Shown: positions 1 to 11,083, numbered from the stretch's first letter. The stretch is 31,228 nt of DNA from Chara braunii (GCA_003427395.1 BFEA01000329.1:258050-289277); one strand, 5' to 3'. Numbers and translations are program-made. The notes: generated by a model from the sequence alone, not told the origin.

Positions 1-40
1 CGAATCCACCTATTATCAAAAATAGGTTGTTGACATACTT
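1..40 (-). pseudogene. LINE ORF2 fragment at window edge
   Basis: These 40 bases match 18523-18562, inside ORF2 of the LINE at 16790-25418, at 39 of 40 positions. On the minus strand they encode the peptide CQQPIFDNRWI, as there. The match stops just before the Nextera junction at 45. This is a second copy or a misplaced read of the LINE, not a separate gene. Confidence 0.9.
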
Positions 41-44
41 ATAC

Positions 45-82
45 CTGTCTCTTATACACATCTAGATGTGTATAAGAGACAG
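45..82. other. Nextera mate-pair junction adapter (artefact)
   Basis: CTGTCTCTTATACACATCT (45-63) is followed directly by its reverse complement (64-82). This is the Tn5 mosaic end in both orientations, the junction sequence of circularised Nextera mate-pair libraries. It is laboratory sequence left in the assembly. The flanks are therefore not known to be contiguous in the genome. Open frames crossing it contain the telltale artefact peptide SYTHLDVYKRQ. Confidence 0.98.
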
Positions 83-630
83 GTCCCGTACGCCGACGCG
101 CATGACAATGGTGGAGTTTGCATGCAGACCGTGTTCGAGATAGAGAACCCCGCAGACGGTCCGCAGCAGCCCGAGTACGTAGCGGGTTTGACACACTTCC
201 ACAAACCTCCCTGAGAATCTTCCGCGAGAACATCGACATATACAGGGGAGGCGAAGAAAAGGAGGGGAAACAAATCTCGAACGGACACACTAGTTGTAGT
301 CGAGCACATCGCTTAACTTCGCCGTCTCTTGACTTGTCGACGGGGTCGACCCGGGGCCCTGCATCTTCCCAGTTCCTAGTGGGAGATTCACTCTCATTTT
401 GCGCATTTGGTGAGTTCTGGAGCTGGCCCGACGGGATACGCGCGCTGACAACAAACCAATTTCGTATCTTCGGCCTTCCGAGCACGCGTGACTGTGCCAC
501 TATGTACTTGTATTCGAACGCGCATGCTCCAACACTGCAACTCTTCTTTTCGTTGGGTCCGCCTCTTGTCCCGACTGTTTCCCAACACTGGAAGGCGAGT
601 TTCGCATGGGAATGTCACGCGAGACCTGTT
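83..630. other. No recognised gene; one dispersed-repeat segment
   Basis: Relatively GC-rich sequence, open for about 180 codons on the plus strand (118-660), but the translation is low-information and matches no family I know. Positions 355-410 carry a short dispersed repeat also present at 1591-1650 and, inverted, at 13858-13915. I make no gene call. Confidence 0.5.
355..410 (+). repeat. Dispersed ~55-bp repeat E, copy 1
   Basis: It shares the core pattern 'gattca-tctcatttt', flanked by related 5' sequence, with 1591-1650 (plus) and 13858-13915 (minus). The reverse frame reads like QNESES-TRNWEDA in this copy and QNENEL-AGTWPDA in copy 3. The class of the repeat is unknown. Confidence 0.55.
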
Positions 631-634
631 ATTC

Positions 635-727
635 GCTTAAAGAGAGTAAGAGAAAAATAACTATGTTATACAGCTATTCGCTTAAAGAGAGTAAGAGAAA
701 AAAAACTTAAAGAGAGTAAGAGAAAAA
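635..727 (+). repeat. Three copies of a ~22-bp A/G-rich repeat
   Basis: The unit cttaaagagagtaagagaaa occurs at about 635, 680 and 706. The first two copies are preceded by 'attcg', and 'aactatgttat' follows copies 1 and 3. It is a short imperfect tandem array next to A/T-rich sequence. Confidence 0.85.
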
Positions 728-817
728 AACTATGTTATTATGCAGAAAAATAAACCAAGCAATTTTTGCCTCAGGGTCACATCAAAAATTCTTTACCAAA
801 TTTTAAATAAAAAATAG

Positions 818-960
818 TTTTTTTTTTTTTTTGGGCCCGGCCAGGCAAGTGGTCCCGGGGCACTCTGGTAGCCTAATTCCTTTTTTTTTTTTTTTTTTTT
901 TTTTTTAACACCAGCTGCAACATCCACCATCAGGTAGGGCTAAGAGCCCATGTCCGAGGG
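818..960 (-). repeat. Two poly-T tracts: tails of minus-strand retroposon remnants
   Basis: T runs at 818-832 and 881-906 are each followed by short GC-rich segments (833-880 and 907-960). Read on the minus strand these are two short inserts ending in poly(A). The second ends near 'ACATGGGCTCTTAGCCC', which loosely resembles the segment before the A tail at 25457-25490. No TSD could be defined. Confidence 0.45.
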
Positions 961-1167
961 GAGGTCCGCTATAATAAAAAAAAACGGAGTCATTCCTATG
1001 ACAAAGTGTAGTAGCCCACCCATTGTCTGCATCTTGTGTGCATATTGTGAATATATGTGTTTGTCGAACTTGGTCAAATGCCTGCATTTTGTGCACATAT
1101 TATGAAGTAATATAAACATATGTGTTTTGTCGAAGTTGGGTAAGGATGCTAAGTTGGTAAAGGGAAT

Positions 1168-1303
1168 TAGGGCATACTCACACTAGGACTTTTTTACCTA
1201 TTTCTGGACGGAATTGCGGCCAGATACATCTTGGGATGACCTTAAATGTGATCAGAGATCATTAAACACATCTGAGATCCTGCTAGTGTGAGTACACCTT
1301 TAG
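1168..1303 (-). mobile_element. MITE-like element, copy 1 (TIR actcacactag)
   Basis: About 136 bp bounded by inverted repeats: 'actcacactag' at the left end (1176-1186) and 'ctagtgtgagt' at the right (1283-1293). The similarity extends imperfectly to ~20 bp. No coding capacity. The reverse complement aligns with 10965-11083, including the internal stretch 'tgtatctggcc-caatt-cgtcca-aaata'. Two copies with shared termini support a real non-autonomous DNA transposon family. The superfamily is undetermined because no clear TSD is seen. Confidence 0.75.
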
Positions 1304-3240
1304 ACTAGCAGATGATGTTTCCTTGTTTGTATGGAAGAAGAGGAGAGAGGGGGTGTAGGAGAAAGTAGGTACATAATAAATTAAGCAGTGTGAGCAGGCT
1401 TTAAATACACAAAAGCGACATGTTGTTTGAGGCTCTCGCACCAGTAATTACGGCGTGTAGCGCTATATCAACACGGAGCTAACGCGTCACACCGGCGGCA
1501 TGATAGGGCCGCCTGGCGCTACATCAACGTTGAATCTGACAGATCCTTAGTCCATGCTCACATCGGGATCCCTCTTCAATGTGTATGCTCGTGGCGATGT
1601 ATCTTTCCATGTTCTAGCAGACGATTCATTCTCATTTTTCACGTCTAAGGAATGAAGCGGGGCACGTGCACCCAGCCTTATATCAGCGGAAGAAACATTT
1701 AGCGTTATACTTACTTGTTGGGTACAGAGCAAAGTCTGTTGCGGTAGGATGTACGTTTCATTACGATTCGGTTATGGTGGTGATCGAGTCGATCACAATG
1801 GTGGTTGTGCGGGGCCATCATCACGTTCGCCATCCCGATGATCGTTTTTTAACTGGCCATTATTCGGGTTCGTATTTCTTGTTTTCGTTACCGTCGTGCT
1901 GCCTGACATTGCTGTCATCGGGTTCTCAATCTTTGCCCGGTTGATCATCGTTTATTCCAGTTGCGGTCTTCTCCTCGAAATTTCTTCCTACTCGTGATTC
2001 CCGATCCCCAGACTTTGGGCGAACCCAGCATAGCGGGCGATCATATGCATTCGTGAACCAGGGGCAACAACGGGCATGAGAAAGAGGGGAGTGAGAGAGA
2101 TAAGGATGATGATGTGAGGGCACGTACCTGGTCTTGGTGATGGTTTACAAGGTCGACATCTTCATGCACTTCGGTTGTTAATGGTGACGACAACGGTTTG
2201 CTTCGCCGCTTGCAATTAGGATAGATCGACTTTGTGATTGTAGTTTCGGCATTGAGCGCTAGATAGGAGACAAACTTAGTCCGCATTTTGGGGTAATGGG
2301 TCATGACTGGTCTTAAATGGTGGAGTGATTTTGTCCGGGTAATCCCATAGTAAGGATTAATAGGTTATGAACTTTTTGAACACGCAGCTGCAGCGGTTTT
2401 TCGGACTCTGAGGGAGCAATTGCTACGTACGCTGTTGTTGTTCTCAACAACGTCTGACTGCGTCTTACTGTCAAGGTTGGGCATTATGGTTTTCTGAGCT
2501 TAATGATACATACTCACTCTGCACCTATCTGGTGATCATCATGGATATGCAGTGAGCGAGGAGCTATACTGTGTGATTGTGGAAGTACTTACAAAAAACT
2601 GTTGTACGAATTTGTTGTGGACAACACATGCAAATTGCAATATCGTACTACACTTCGTCTGCAGTCTGAGTAGGGTGCAAAAGGCGCATGCAACCTATCT
2701 AGGCAGCATAGTAGCAATTAACTTGGGAGGCCGATATCAAGTGTTGCGGGGGTGGTCAGTCAGAGGAGGAGGTTGTCGCTTTAACTTGAGGTTTGATCCG
2801 GAGGTCGACATTGCTACGAACTAGAAGAACATCAGAGAATCGGTGGTTGAAGGTCTGACTTTAATCTTGGTCAAGTTGTTGTGCGTTTCGGCCATCTGTG
2901 GGGAATCTACCCACCGATTACAGGAGCTATAACGAAACTCATGAGGAGTTCTGGAGACAGGGAACTAAGAGGTAACCATTGTTTCCCTCTATACACCCAG
3001 TTAACACCCTTATCTGTACTTCTTGCTACAATTTGACTGAGTATACTCCCTGTATCCCATCCTTGACTTTGTGTTTGACTTTCATGACACAAATCAGATT
3101 GAAGTAAAGGAGGGTATGCGTAATCTCAGTTTCAATTTTGTTGGTTGTCAGAAAGCAGATTCTAAAAATGTTTGCATCTGGAGGAAAGGTGGGAGGAAGG
3201 TGGTTTTGCATGCGTTTTGACTGGGTCAACCAAAAGTTGG
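1304..3240. other. No recognised feature apart from repeat E copy 2
   Basis: Scanning both strands I find only short open frames (under 95 codons) with no family motif, no RNA gene and no element ends. Repeat E recurs at 1591-1650. The remainder is unassigned. Confidence 0.5.
1591..1650 (+). repeat. Dispersed repeat E, copy 2
   Basis: Aligns with 355-410 and with the reverse complement of 13858-13915 around 'ccatgttctagcag-cgattcattctcattttt'. Upstream similarity to copy 3 extends to about 1570. Confidence 0.55.
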
Positions 3241-3248
3241 GCAAATCT

Positions 3249-3960
3249 CCATAAGATTGGAGGACTCAGTGCTATGTTTATTTTAGATTGTCTGGAGAAC
3301 CAAACCGATTTCCATAAGTTTGGATGGTCTAGTTGCTCTCACTTGCGGGAGCTATTTGCGATTGCCTTTTCATGAACCAAACAGACTTCCATAAGTTTGA
3401 ATGGCTTGGTTGCCTTGTTTTCATTTGGATTTTCTTATGTTTATTGATTTCTGAAAGAGAGTTGAGCATGTTCCATAAGAGTGGATGACTCTAACCCACC
3501 TTGTTTTATTCTGATGGAAGATCGGGCAAAGAACTGGACATGTTTCCAATAGTTTGGATGGTGTGGTCTGGAGCCACGCACATGCTGGAACCGAAAAGGG
3601 TAAATTTTGACGATATTCTTATGTTATTTTATTTATGAACAGGCTAGTCAGATATGTTTTCATAAGTTTGGATGGTCTGACTATAGCTTATTATAAACTG
3701 AAAAGAGTATCATTTAATAATAAATTTGTGGTGAAAAAGGTCAGGTTGAACCTTGTTTTTAAGTTGACCGGTTCAGTCATATGCTGCCTTAAAAGACTAA
3801 GTGTAGAAAGTTATATATAATTTTGATAATTTAAGCAGTTCAGGGCGACTAGGTTGGACAACCTAGTCACTTGCCTAAGGAAAAGAAAAGTTGTAGTGCC
3901 CTGTGTTTGTGTATATCCAATAGCTGAGCTAGACAAATTTTCATAAGTTTGGATGGTCTA
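3249..3960 (+). repeat. Seven spaced copies of a ~20-bp motif
   Basis: The motif tccataagtttggatggtct, with variants, starts near 3249, 3311, 3388, 3472, 3545, 3660 and 3941. Spacing is 62-115 bp for the first six copies and ~280 bp to the last. Flanks of some copies also agree ('aaccaaacagact', 'gaaccaaaccgat'). This looks like a decayed tandem array with a ~75-bp unit. No protein is supported. Confidence 0.75.
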
Positions 3961-4244
3961 ACTTTACGCCTTATGTAAGTTGAGTATAAGAGACAAATCA
4001 TTGAAAGACTATGAACTATTGTTTGACAAGGTTTGACTTTGGGGTCTGTGAGAGTACTTACCTTTGTGGTTTGACCTTGCTTGTGGCTGAGTGAGATCAC
4101 TACCTAGTCCGAGTTTCAATTTGACACGTAGTTATTTTAGTTGCTCGCCTCGTGCTAGAGCTATAAGATTTAGTTCAATTTTTGCATTTTCTTACCTAAC
4201 TTTTTTCACTTAGGCCAATTCTCGCATTTTATGGGATCATTTGT

Positions 4245-4835
4245 TATACTTGGCTTGATATAAATCTTGGTAAGCTACTTTCTCTTTGGGAAGCGTTGCC
4301 GAAATTTCTACAAATCGAAGGAGTTGGTTAAATCTGACTTTCAAAGTTTGAAAGTTTTGTTTAAGTTACATATCTGACTTAGTAAAAATCTGAAAAACTT
4401 TCTTTTCTAGGGGAAGTGTTGCCAAATTCTTACTAATTCAAGGAGTTAGACAAAATTTGACTTTTGGAAGTCAAAATTAATTTTCAGATTTAGTATTTAG
4501 CTTTATATGAAATTTGGAAAGCTACTTCTCCTACGAGAAGCATTGCCGAAATTTCTACAAATCTAAAGAGTTAGTTAAATTTTATCTTGATAGAACTCAA
4601 GTCTTATGTTTGAGCTCATATCGGAGTCAGTATAAATCTGAGAATGCTACCTCTCTAAAGGAGACGCTGCCAAATTTTTTACTAATTCAGGGAGTTATAC
4701 AAGATTTGACTTTCCAGAGCTGGAAAATTATTTCTGGTTTCATATTGGCGCTGATATAAATTAAAAAAAAAACACTTTCCTTACAGGAAGCGCTGCCGAA
4801 ATTTTTCCTAATTTAGAAAAGATAGATTATATTTG
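4245..4835 (+). repeat. ~124-bp tandem repeat array, about five copies
   Basis: Equivalent points (gctactt/gctacct/cacttt) fall at 4274, ~4395, 4521, 4645 and 4772, giving a period of 121-127 bp. Each unit has a 'gaagcgttgccgaaattt' block, a 'ctaattcaaggagttag' block and a 'gatataaatctgg' block. It is AT-rich and diverged between units. Satellite or minisatellite-like; non-coding. Confidence 0.9.
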
Positions 4836-7540
4836 CGCAGATGACGATTCTGACAGTGCATGCTTCATAAGGGAGATGCTGTCAAAGGTCTACCTCTCTT
4901 TGAGCATTTGCTTAGAAGTAGACCTAGACTTAGCATAAGAAGAATATTGAGTGAAAATATGCTATGGAGATTTGTTCCCCATGCACTGATAGTCTAGCCT
5001 TGAAAATTTGTCAGTTTTGTGTCACAGGTCTTCTTTGAATATTTCGATTCCGGATTGGGACTAGATTTAGTTTGATCCCACAAGGATCATCTCCTGTTAT
5101 CGCTGATAACAAGTCGGTTGTTGATTCGTCGGTTTACGATTCAACTCCAATTGACTCTCACAAGCTCAACCTAAAGACTTTAGCCCTGTAGTTTAAATTT
5201 TTTCATTAGGGTTTTCACCCGCACTTTATTGAATGGTCATTTGACAAAGATACTAAGTGCTTTTATTTATGGAAGGTTGGACAAAGACTGAGGTTTGTAT
5301 GACTAAAGTGAGGGTTGTGAGCACAGAGAACGGTTGAAGTTGACCTCGTGTAGTGCGTGAAATTTGTTTAAATCTTTGATGTGATTGCAAATATGTCTTG
5401 TGGTTTGGACTCTGCAATTGACTGCTAGCGATCACACACATATACCTATGGCTGAGATGAGTTTCACTGTGATTGTGAGAAGTGACCGTCGCATATTATA
5501 TACCCCTTTTATATATATATATACATATGTCTTGAGTATTTGCACGACCTACTGCGATCGTGCGTAAGGGCTAAACAAAATTATGCCTTGAGATAAAAGG
5601 GAGATCCCTTTTTACCATTCTGCTTCTTAGAATTATTATAGTTGCACGTTATAGTCTGTGGCAGCCGTCAAAGTCAAACCCTCTCTCCAGGCCCTGGACG
5701 ATGGAGCTGGTCTCCAGGGCAATAAAAAACGATTGCCACCACATGTGTGGACCTGTGTACCAGCCACTCTTCGCAGGACGCAGAAGAGGGTATGACTCTC
5801 AACCGCATTTGATGGTGGTCTAGCTTTGAGAGATTAACCTCTCAAGGCGTGTGTCAACCGACACTTGAGTGTTGAACCCGGCGCTTGAGATTATCAAGAA
5901 CCACATGATTATGGGTACTACATAGTACTCCATCGTTGTGACTGCTTGCGACTGCTTGCATTGCGAGTCGATATGAGAAGGTCTTGGGTCCGCGCAGTTT
6001 TATACTAAGTTTCGTGCGCGTCGCTTAACCGATTTTTGCATCTGAAGGTTATGGGTTGAATACAAAAAGGGACAAGGAGTGGTGTTGTGTTGTTTGAGTG
6101 TGTTCTTGATTTTATGTCTTCAGCGTGGTGTAGCACGTGGTGAGTGGGATGCGTCCTAGTCGACCGAAAACGATTCGCGCTTGGGACTTCAGCCCCCCAA
6201 AGCGTCGGTTCGCGTGCGGGTCCGATAGAGGCGTGGGACCGCGCATACCCCCTATGCTACAGCGTACAAGAAACGCCGTCGGCTGACCCACCTCTCCGAT
6301 TGCAACTGATTAGCTTTCGTACTGTGGACCGGTAGCTCGACGAAGATACGCCCACCGAAGAGAGGTGACAACTCCCGCATGTGGAGGTAAGTTGTATCTC
6401 GCGTAGGCCCTATCCTCTCGTAGGGGTTCGCGAAAGGTATGGCTGGCGCACTTGGTCGGAGCGGCTGCAGAAACTCCATTTAGTATTTGCGATTAAAGAC
6501 CAACTCCTGCGTGACGCCGCCGGGAGGGTCCTGCCCTGTGTGAGACCGATACGCACGACAACGCACAGATATCGTTTTTAAATTACTCAATCTTGAAAAA
6601 GTTTTAGAGCTAGAATGAACGAAACATAATCGTTTTGATGCTTTTCTGTTTCTGTGTCAGTGCCATGTATGCAAACTTCCCCCGCTTCCCACTATACCCT
6701 ATGTCATCCTCACCTCTCCATTCTTCGTGTTTTTTTTCCTCCATCTGTAATTGTTTTCCATCCCGTCTAGCTTCGCGCTTCTCTCCCCCTCCTTTTTCGT
6801 CTGAATCTTAATCACGCTCCGCACTACTCTTCGCACTCTCCTTCTTCCTACCTTCATCCCCATACAGAAACTCCCTATCGATCCCCCCCTAGGGTGTTCG
6901 AGCCGTCAAGTGGCATAGTGTAAGGACGATACTCCCCTCACGCTATTATCTGATTGGTTGCAAAGGAACTCGCAGGGATCGATCACCGGGCGATTAACCC
7001 GAACTCTCTCTTTACCCCCTCTTACCTCCGCCCCGTTCTCTATCTTTTATCTCCGTCTTAACAACTATATAATCCACGCATCCGAAAAATTATCTCTCAA
7101 CCCATAGCCAACTTCGGGGAAGTCGTGGCTAAATAATGTGTGTTTGTACGACGAGTTGAAAATTCTTGACGGGTTGACTGTAGTTTTGCAAGGTTGTGCA
7201 CCGGGTGGCCGCAACGGACTGTAGAATCTGGGAAAGCCGGTGTAGAAGCTGAGTTGGCGGGGTGACGATCATTGTGATGTGGAGGTTGGTAGGTGGCAGT
7301 CCGGATCGCCAATACCTGGGAAAGGAAGGTGTATGTGTACGAGTGGTTGCATGGCCTGGGGCCATAGTCAGAGAGCAGAAGGCTTGCATGCCTTGATCTT
7401 CGGTTCCTCATCTTATATTGGAAGCTAAGTCCACGACAGATGACTGGTTTTGGTTCTCATATCTATTTGTGCGCTCATAACTCCTTTTTCTTTAGTCCCC
7501 TTCTTCGATCAAGCAACGGCTCCGTCCTCATCCTTCGACC
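4836..7540. other. No recognised gene; small palindromes only
   Basis: It contains an 18-bp palindrome aaaagggagatccctttt (5595-5612), a gccctgga/tccagggc hairpin (5691-5720) and a short AT microsatellite near 5513-5527. The open frames at 6144-6581 and 7097-7411 lack any recognisable motif. I cannot assign a gene. Confidence 0.5.
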
Positions 7541-7541
7541 T

Positions 7542-8603
<1,062 letters not shown>

Positions 8604-8617
8604 AGGTAACTACGGTG

Positions 8618-8630
8618 CAGTCAGGAAAGC

Positions 8631-8661
<31 letters not shown>

Positions 8662-8935
8662 TGAAGAAACATCATTGGCGCGAGAGCACCTGCTAGCAGG
8701 AGTTGGTAAGAGCATCCTCCTCTAGCAGGCCTCGCAGGGTTGATGGCTCCATTCTATTGGTGGGGAGCTGCANCTGCTGGAAACTGGGTCCAGCGTCCCT
8801 TCAATGATCTGCACCAGGAGCCTGATTTTTTAAAGAATCCGTCATGTGGGTACACAGCAGGAGGCAGCATTGATTTCCCTCTCTTGGAGGGGATTGACTG
8901 ACCTCCCTATTACGAAACAGTCACGAAAGCAGCTT
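8618..8935 (-). mobile_element. Retroposon (LINE 3'-end copy) with 18-bp TSD
   Basis: The TSDs cagtcaggaaagcagctt (8618-8635) and cagtcacgaaagcagctt (8918-8935) differ at one base. The insert 8636-8917, read on the minus strand, has ~120 bp of unique 5' sequence, the twin-hairpin LINE 3' module (8746-8801), a ~80-bp extension with a third hairpin, then poly(A) (8636-8662 as T). It is either a SINE or a 5'-truncated LINE mobilised by target-primed reverse transcription. Confidence 0.85.
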
Positions 8936-9068
8936 CTAAGTGCATTTCAAACTGCATTTTAGGAGTCTAGTCAGGGCCGGAGTTTCAAATGCAGTTGAAA
9001 TTTGGGCTGGCGTTTTTTAGCAGTTCAGTCAGGCATGTGGCCTTTTTTTTTTTTTTTTTTTTTTTGAA

Positions 9069-9270
9069 TTCTCCGGCGTGGCCAAGACATCTCGGACGTG
9101 GCCCTGCCACGCGACGAGATGCTTTTTCTTTTCTCTTCTTTTTCTTCTTTTTTTGTCATTCTCGGGCGTGTCCGAGACATCTGCGCCGTGGCCTCGCCAC
9201 GTGACGAGATGCTTAAATTCTCAGGCGTGGACGAGACATCTCGAGCGTGGCCCCACCACGTGATGAGAAG
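9069..9270 (+). repeat. Three hairpin-forming ~52-bp units
   Basis: Units begin at 9069, 9159 and 9218 with 'ttctc-ggcgtgg'. Each contains a nested palindrome catctcg..cgtggc..gccacg..cgagatg (first: 9088-9121; second about 9179-9212; third about 9237-9266), more degenerate in units 2 and 3. A T/C-rich spacer separates units 1 and 2. They lie in the centre of the foldback element. Confidence 0.85.
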
Positions 9271-9438
9271 AAGGGAAAAAAAAACAAACCGGCCATGTGT
9301 GTGACTGAACTGCTAAAAAAGCGCAGCACGAGTCTTAAGTGCATTTCAAACTCGGGTCCTGACTGAACTGCTGAAACCGAGTTTGAAATGCATTTAAAAA
9401 CTGTAATCGTGACCGCGCCGTCGTTGTCTCAAAAAAAA

Positions 9439-9600
9439 AAGAACTCTATACCACGAAGGTTACTGCTGTCCAGGTTGAGTATCCTCACCCATCTATCTTT
9501 TACTGCTCGATCGTCCACCCATCTGATCATCCTGTAAGTTGGCTTCACTGTCAGCGTATGGAGTTTAAAAGGGTGCCAGCTTCTGTTAATCCTCCATTGC

Positions 9601-9639
<39 letters not shown>

Positions 9640-10335
9640 TCCATTGCCAGTCCTCCAGGTCAAGGGCCAGCATGGAGAGGGGTACCTCCGGTAGGTGCTC
9701 TCGCCACTTCCCCTCCGTTGATGTATGGAGGACCCAAATACGGTACAGGTTTGTGGTGTCATACCATTGGACCTCGTCTGGGTGGCACCTGGCCAGAGTT
9801 GTCGTCTTTCTTTCTCTCGTGCAGATTCACCAGTGCCCATTCTGGTCGAGCTTCCACGATGCTGCCTATCCGTAGGGGGCGTATCTTCCTTCATAGCCAC
9901 CCAGTCTGCCTCCTGCAGGATGGGACCCTTTCGCAGGGTCACCACCCATGTGAGGGGGACTGAGAACACTAGCTGTTCCAGGTTTTCCGAAACTCAGTGG
10001 ACGTAGGGGCGGGTGGTGCGAAGCTCCTGATCTGTAACCCAGTCCTTTGTCACCAGGTCCCAAATGTTCCTAGCCCGGAATACCCTGTGTCGCACCCACA
10101 TCGACCAGCGGGAATGAGAACTACAATAACCCGGCCCTGTCAGTCTGTGATCGCCCAGTCGCCAAAGAGGGGCTGCCGGAGCACCTCCTCGTACCAGTCA
10201 AAATGCGCCGTGGCCTTGTCAGGCAGTGGGACCTTCCGCCAATACCTCATCAGGGTGGCCCAGATCCTGCCTTGCAGCCCCTCTTTCACCTTACGTCTGC
10301 TTGTCCTTGCTGCTCAGGACGCGGAGACGAGAAGG
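9439..10335 (-). pseudogene. Decayed LINE ORF2 fragment (post-RT region)
   Basis: Minus-strand translations in shifting frames align in order with the middle of ORF2 of the LINE at 16790-25418. They read 'WYEEVLRQPLFGDW' (there RWEEVCQQPIFDNRW), then 'RNIWDLVTKDWV' (there KDIWDIDTNEWI), then 'VPLTWVVTLRKGP' (there IPLXWFRILRKDP), and finally 'FKLHTLTVKPTYRM' (there FKXTIHSLKVKSAXRM). It is a diverged family, with several frameshifts and stops. It is interrupted at 9602-9634 by a poly(A)-only insertion and abuts the foldback element at 9429. Non-functional. Confidence 0.85.
9588..9648 (+). mobile_element. Poly(A)-only retroposon insertion with 14-bp TSD
   Basis: aatcctccattgcc occurs at 9588-9601 and again at 9635-9648. 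Only ~33 A residues lie between. The interrupted reading frame of the older LINE ORF2 fragment resumes on the other side. This is what an extremely 5'-truncated retroposon insertion looks like. Confidence 0.8.
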
Positions 10336-10964
10336 GCGTATCAGGAGGGTAGGGAATGGGAATGGACGTGGGAAGGCAGCTGAGGGGGGAACCCGGAAAT
10401 GTGATCATGGTGGTTGATATTTACAGTGTGCTTCATTATGCCTCCAGTTTTTACACACCAGGGTCATCCCGCCACCGCTGAAACCCACAAAGAAAGCTGT
10501 CCAACATTGATTGTTTCGCCCGTGGAAGGATTTGGTTGTGGCCATTTGACCTCACACCCTCAGCTCTGATGATGTTTTATCATCGCTCTGTATATCTTCA
10601 CTCTACTCATCCCCTGTCTCCATGCACCACCCACCTTCTCCTCCTACGCTGTACCCTTATCCTAGCCATTATGATGGCAATTATAACTCTGACACAGCTG
10701 TATTCTCCACGAGGCACCTAACCTCCTGTGCTTCCCCCATTATTGGGAGGAGGGTTCTAACACCCTCCCACTCCTACACTAAATAGATAACTAGGACAGA
10801 GAGCAAATGAGCCACACAGAGAACCACGACTGCAGCCCCTCTGCCAAGGTGTGCCCCTATGCCAACTCTGCATGCAAGTTGCGCCCACCCTAAGCTGCAT
10901 TTGCTATGCGCAGAAAATCTTTCACTTTTAGAGCACACTTCCCTCGCCCCCCCCCCCCCGTTTC
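10336..10964. other. No recognised feature
   Basis: No conserved open frame or repeat end was identified. A 13-base C tract lies at 10947-10959, just before the second MITE copy. Confidence 0.45.
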
Positions 10965-11083
10965 AGAGCATACTCACACTAGCACAATCTTAAATGTATC
11001 TGACCCTAGTTACGGCCCTACTTGGATGTATCTGGCCCCAATTACGTCCAAAAATATGTCACAAAGTCCTCGTGAACTCAGGC
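10965..11083 (+). mobile_element. MITE-like element, copy 2
   Basis: It begins with 'gcatactcacactagca' and aligns with the reverse complement of 1168-1303 through 'tgtatctggccccaatt', 'acgtccaaaaata' and 'aaagtcct-gtga-ctca'. The right terminal repeat is degenerate ('cctcgtgaactca'). Non-coding. Confidence 0.7.

Larger units (their letters stand above)
8604..9429. mobile_element. Foldback / long-TIR MITE with a nested retroposon
   Basis: The left arm (8604-8635 plus 8936-9042) and right arm (9291-9429) are imperfect inverted repeats of about 140 bp. For example, 'ttttttagcagttcagtca' at the left inner end pairs with 'tgactgaactgctaaaaaa' at the right. Sub-repeats such as 'gtgcatttcaaact' occur within the arms. 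The left arm is split by a 282-bp retroposon (8636-8917) flanked by an 18-bp duplication. The centre (9043-9290) holds a poly-T tract and three hairpin units. No transposase is encoded. The outer TSD is not clear. Confidence 0.8.

Noticed and set aside
118-660. 180-codon plus-strand open frame as a gene
   Set aside because: No domain, no repeat of the frame elsewhere, and it overlaps dispersed repeat E in a different reading; likely chance in GC-rich DNA.
6144-6581. Possible host gene exon near a GTAAG splice donor
   Set aside because: Short overlapping frames on both strands, no protein motif, and no matching acceptor or second exon.
6606-6620. gttttagagctagaa, the first 15 bases of a Cas9 single-guide scaffold
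   Set aside because: The rest of the scaffold is absent and there is no cas gene or array. A 15-base chance match in AT-rich DNA is the simplest explanation.
8691-8760. tRNA-like stretch 'gttggtaagagca..' on the plus strand of a LINE 3' copy
   Set aside because: It resembles an A box, but it lies on the strand opposite to the retroposon. The same segment in other copies (11273, 16340, 31070) does not keep the match; it is better explained as the third hairpin.
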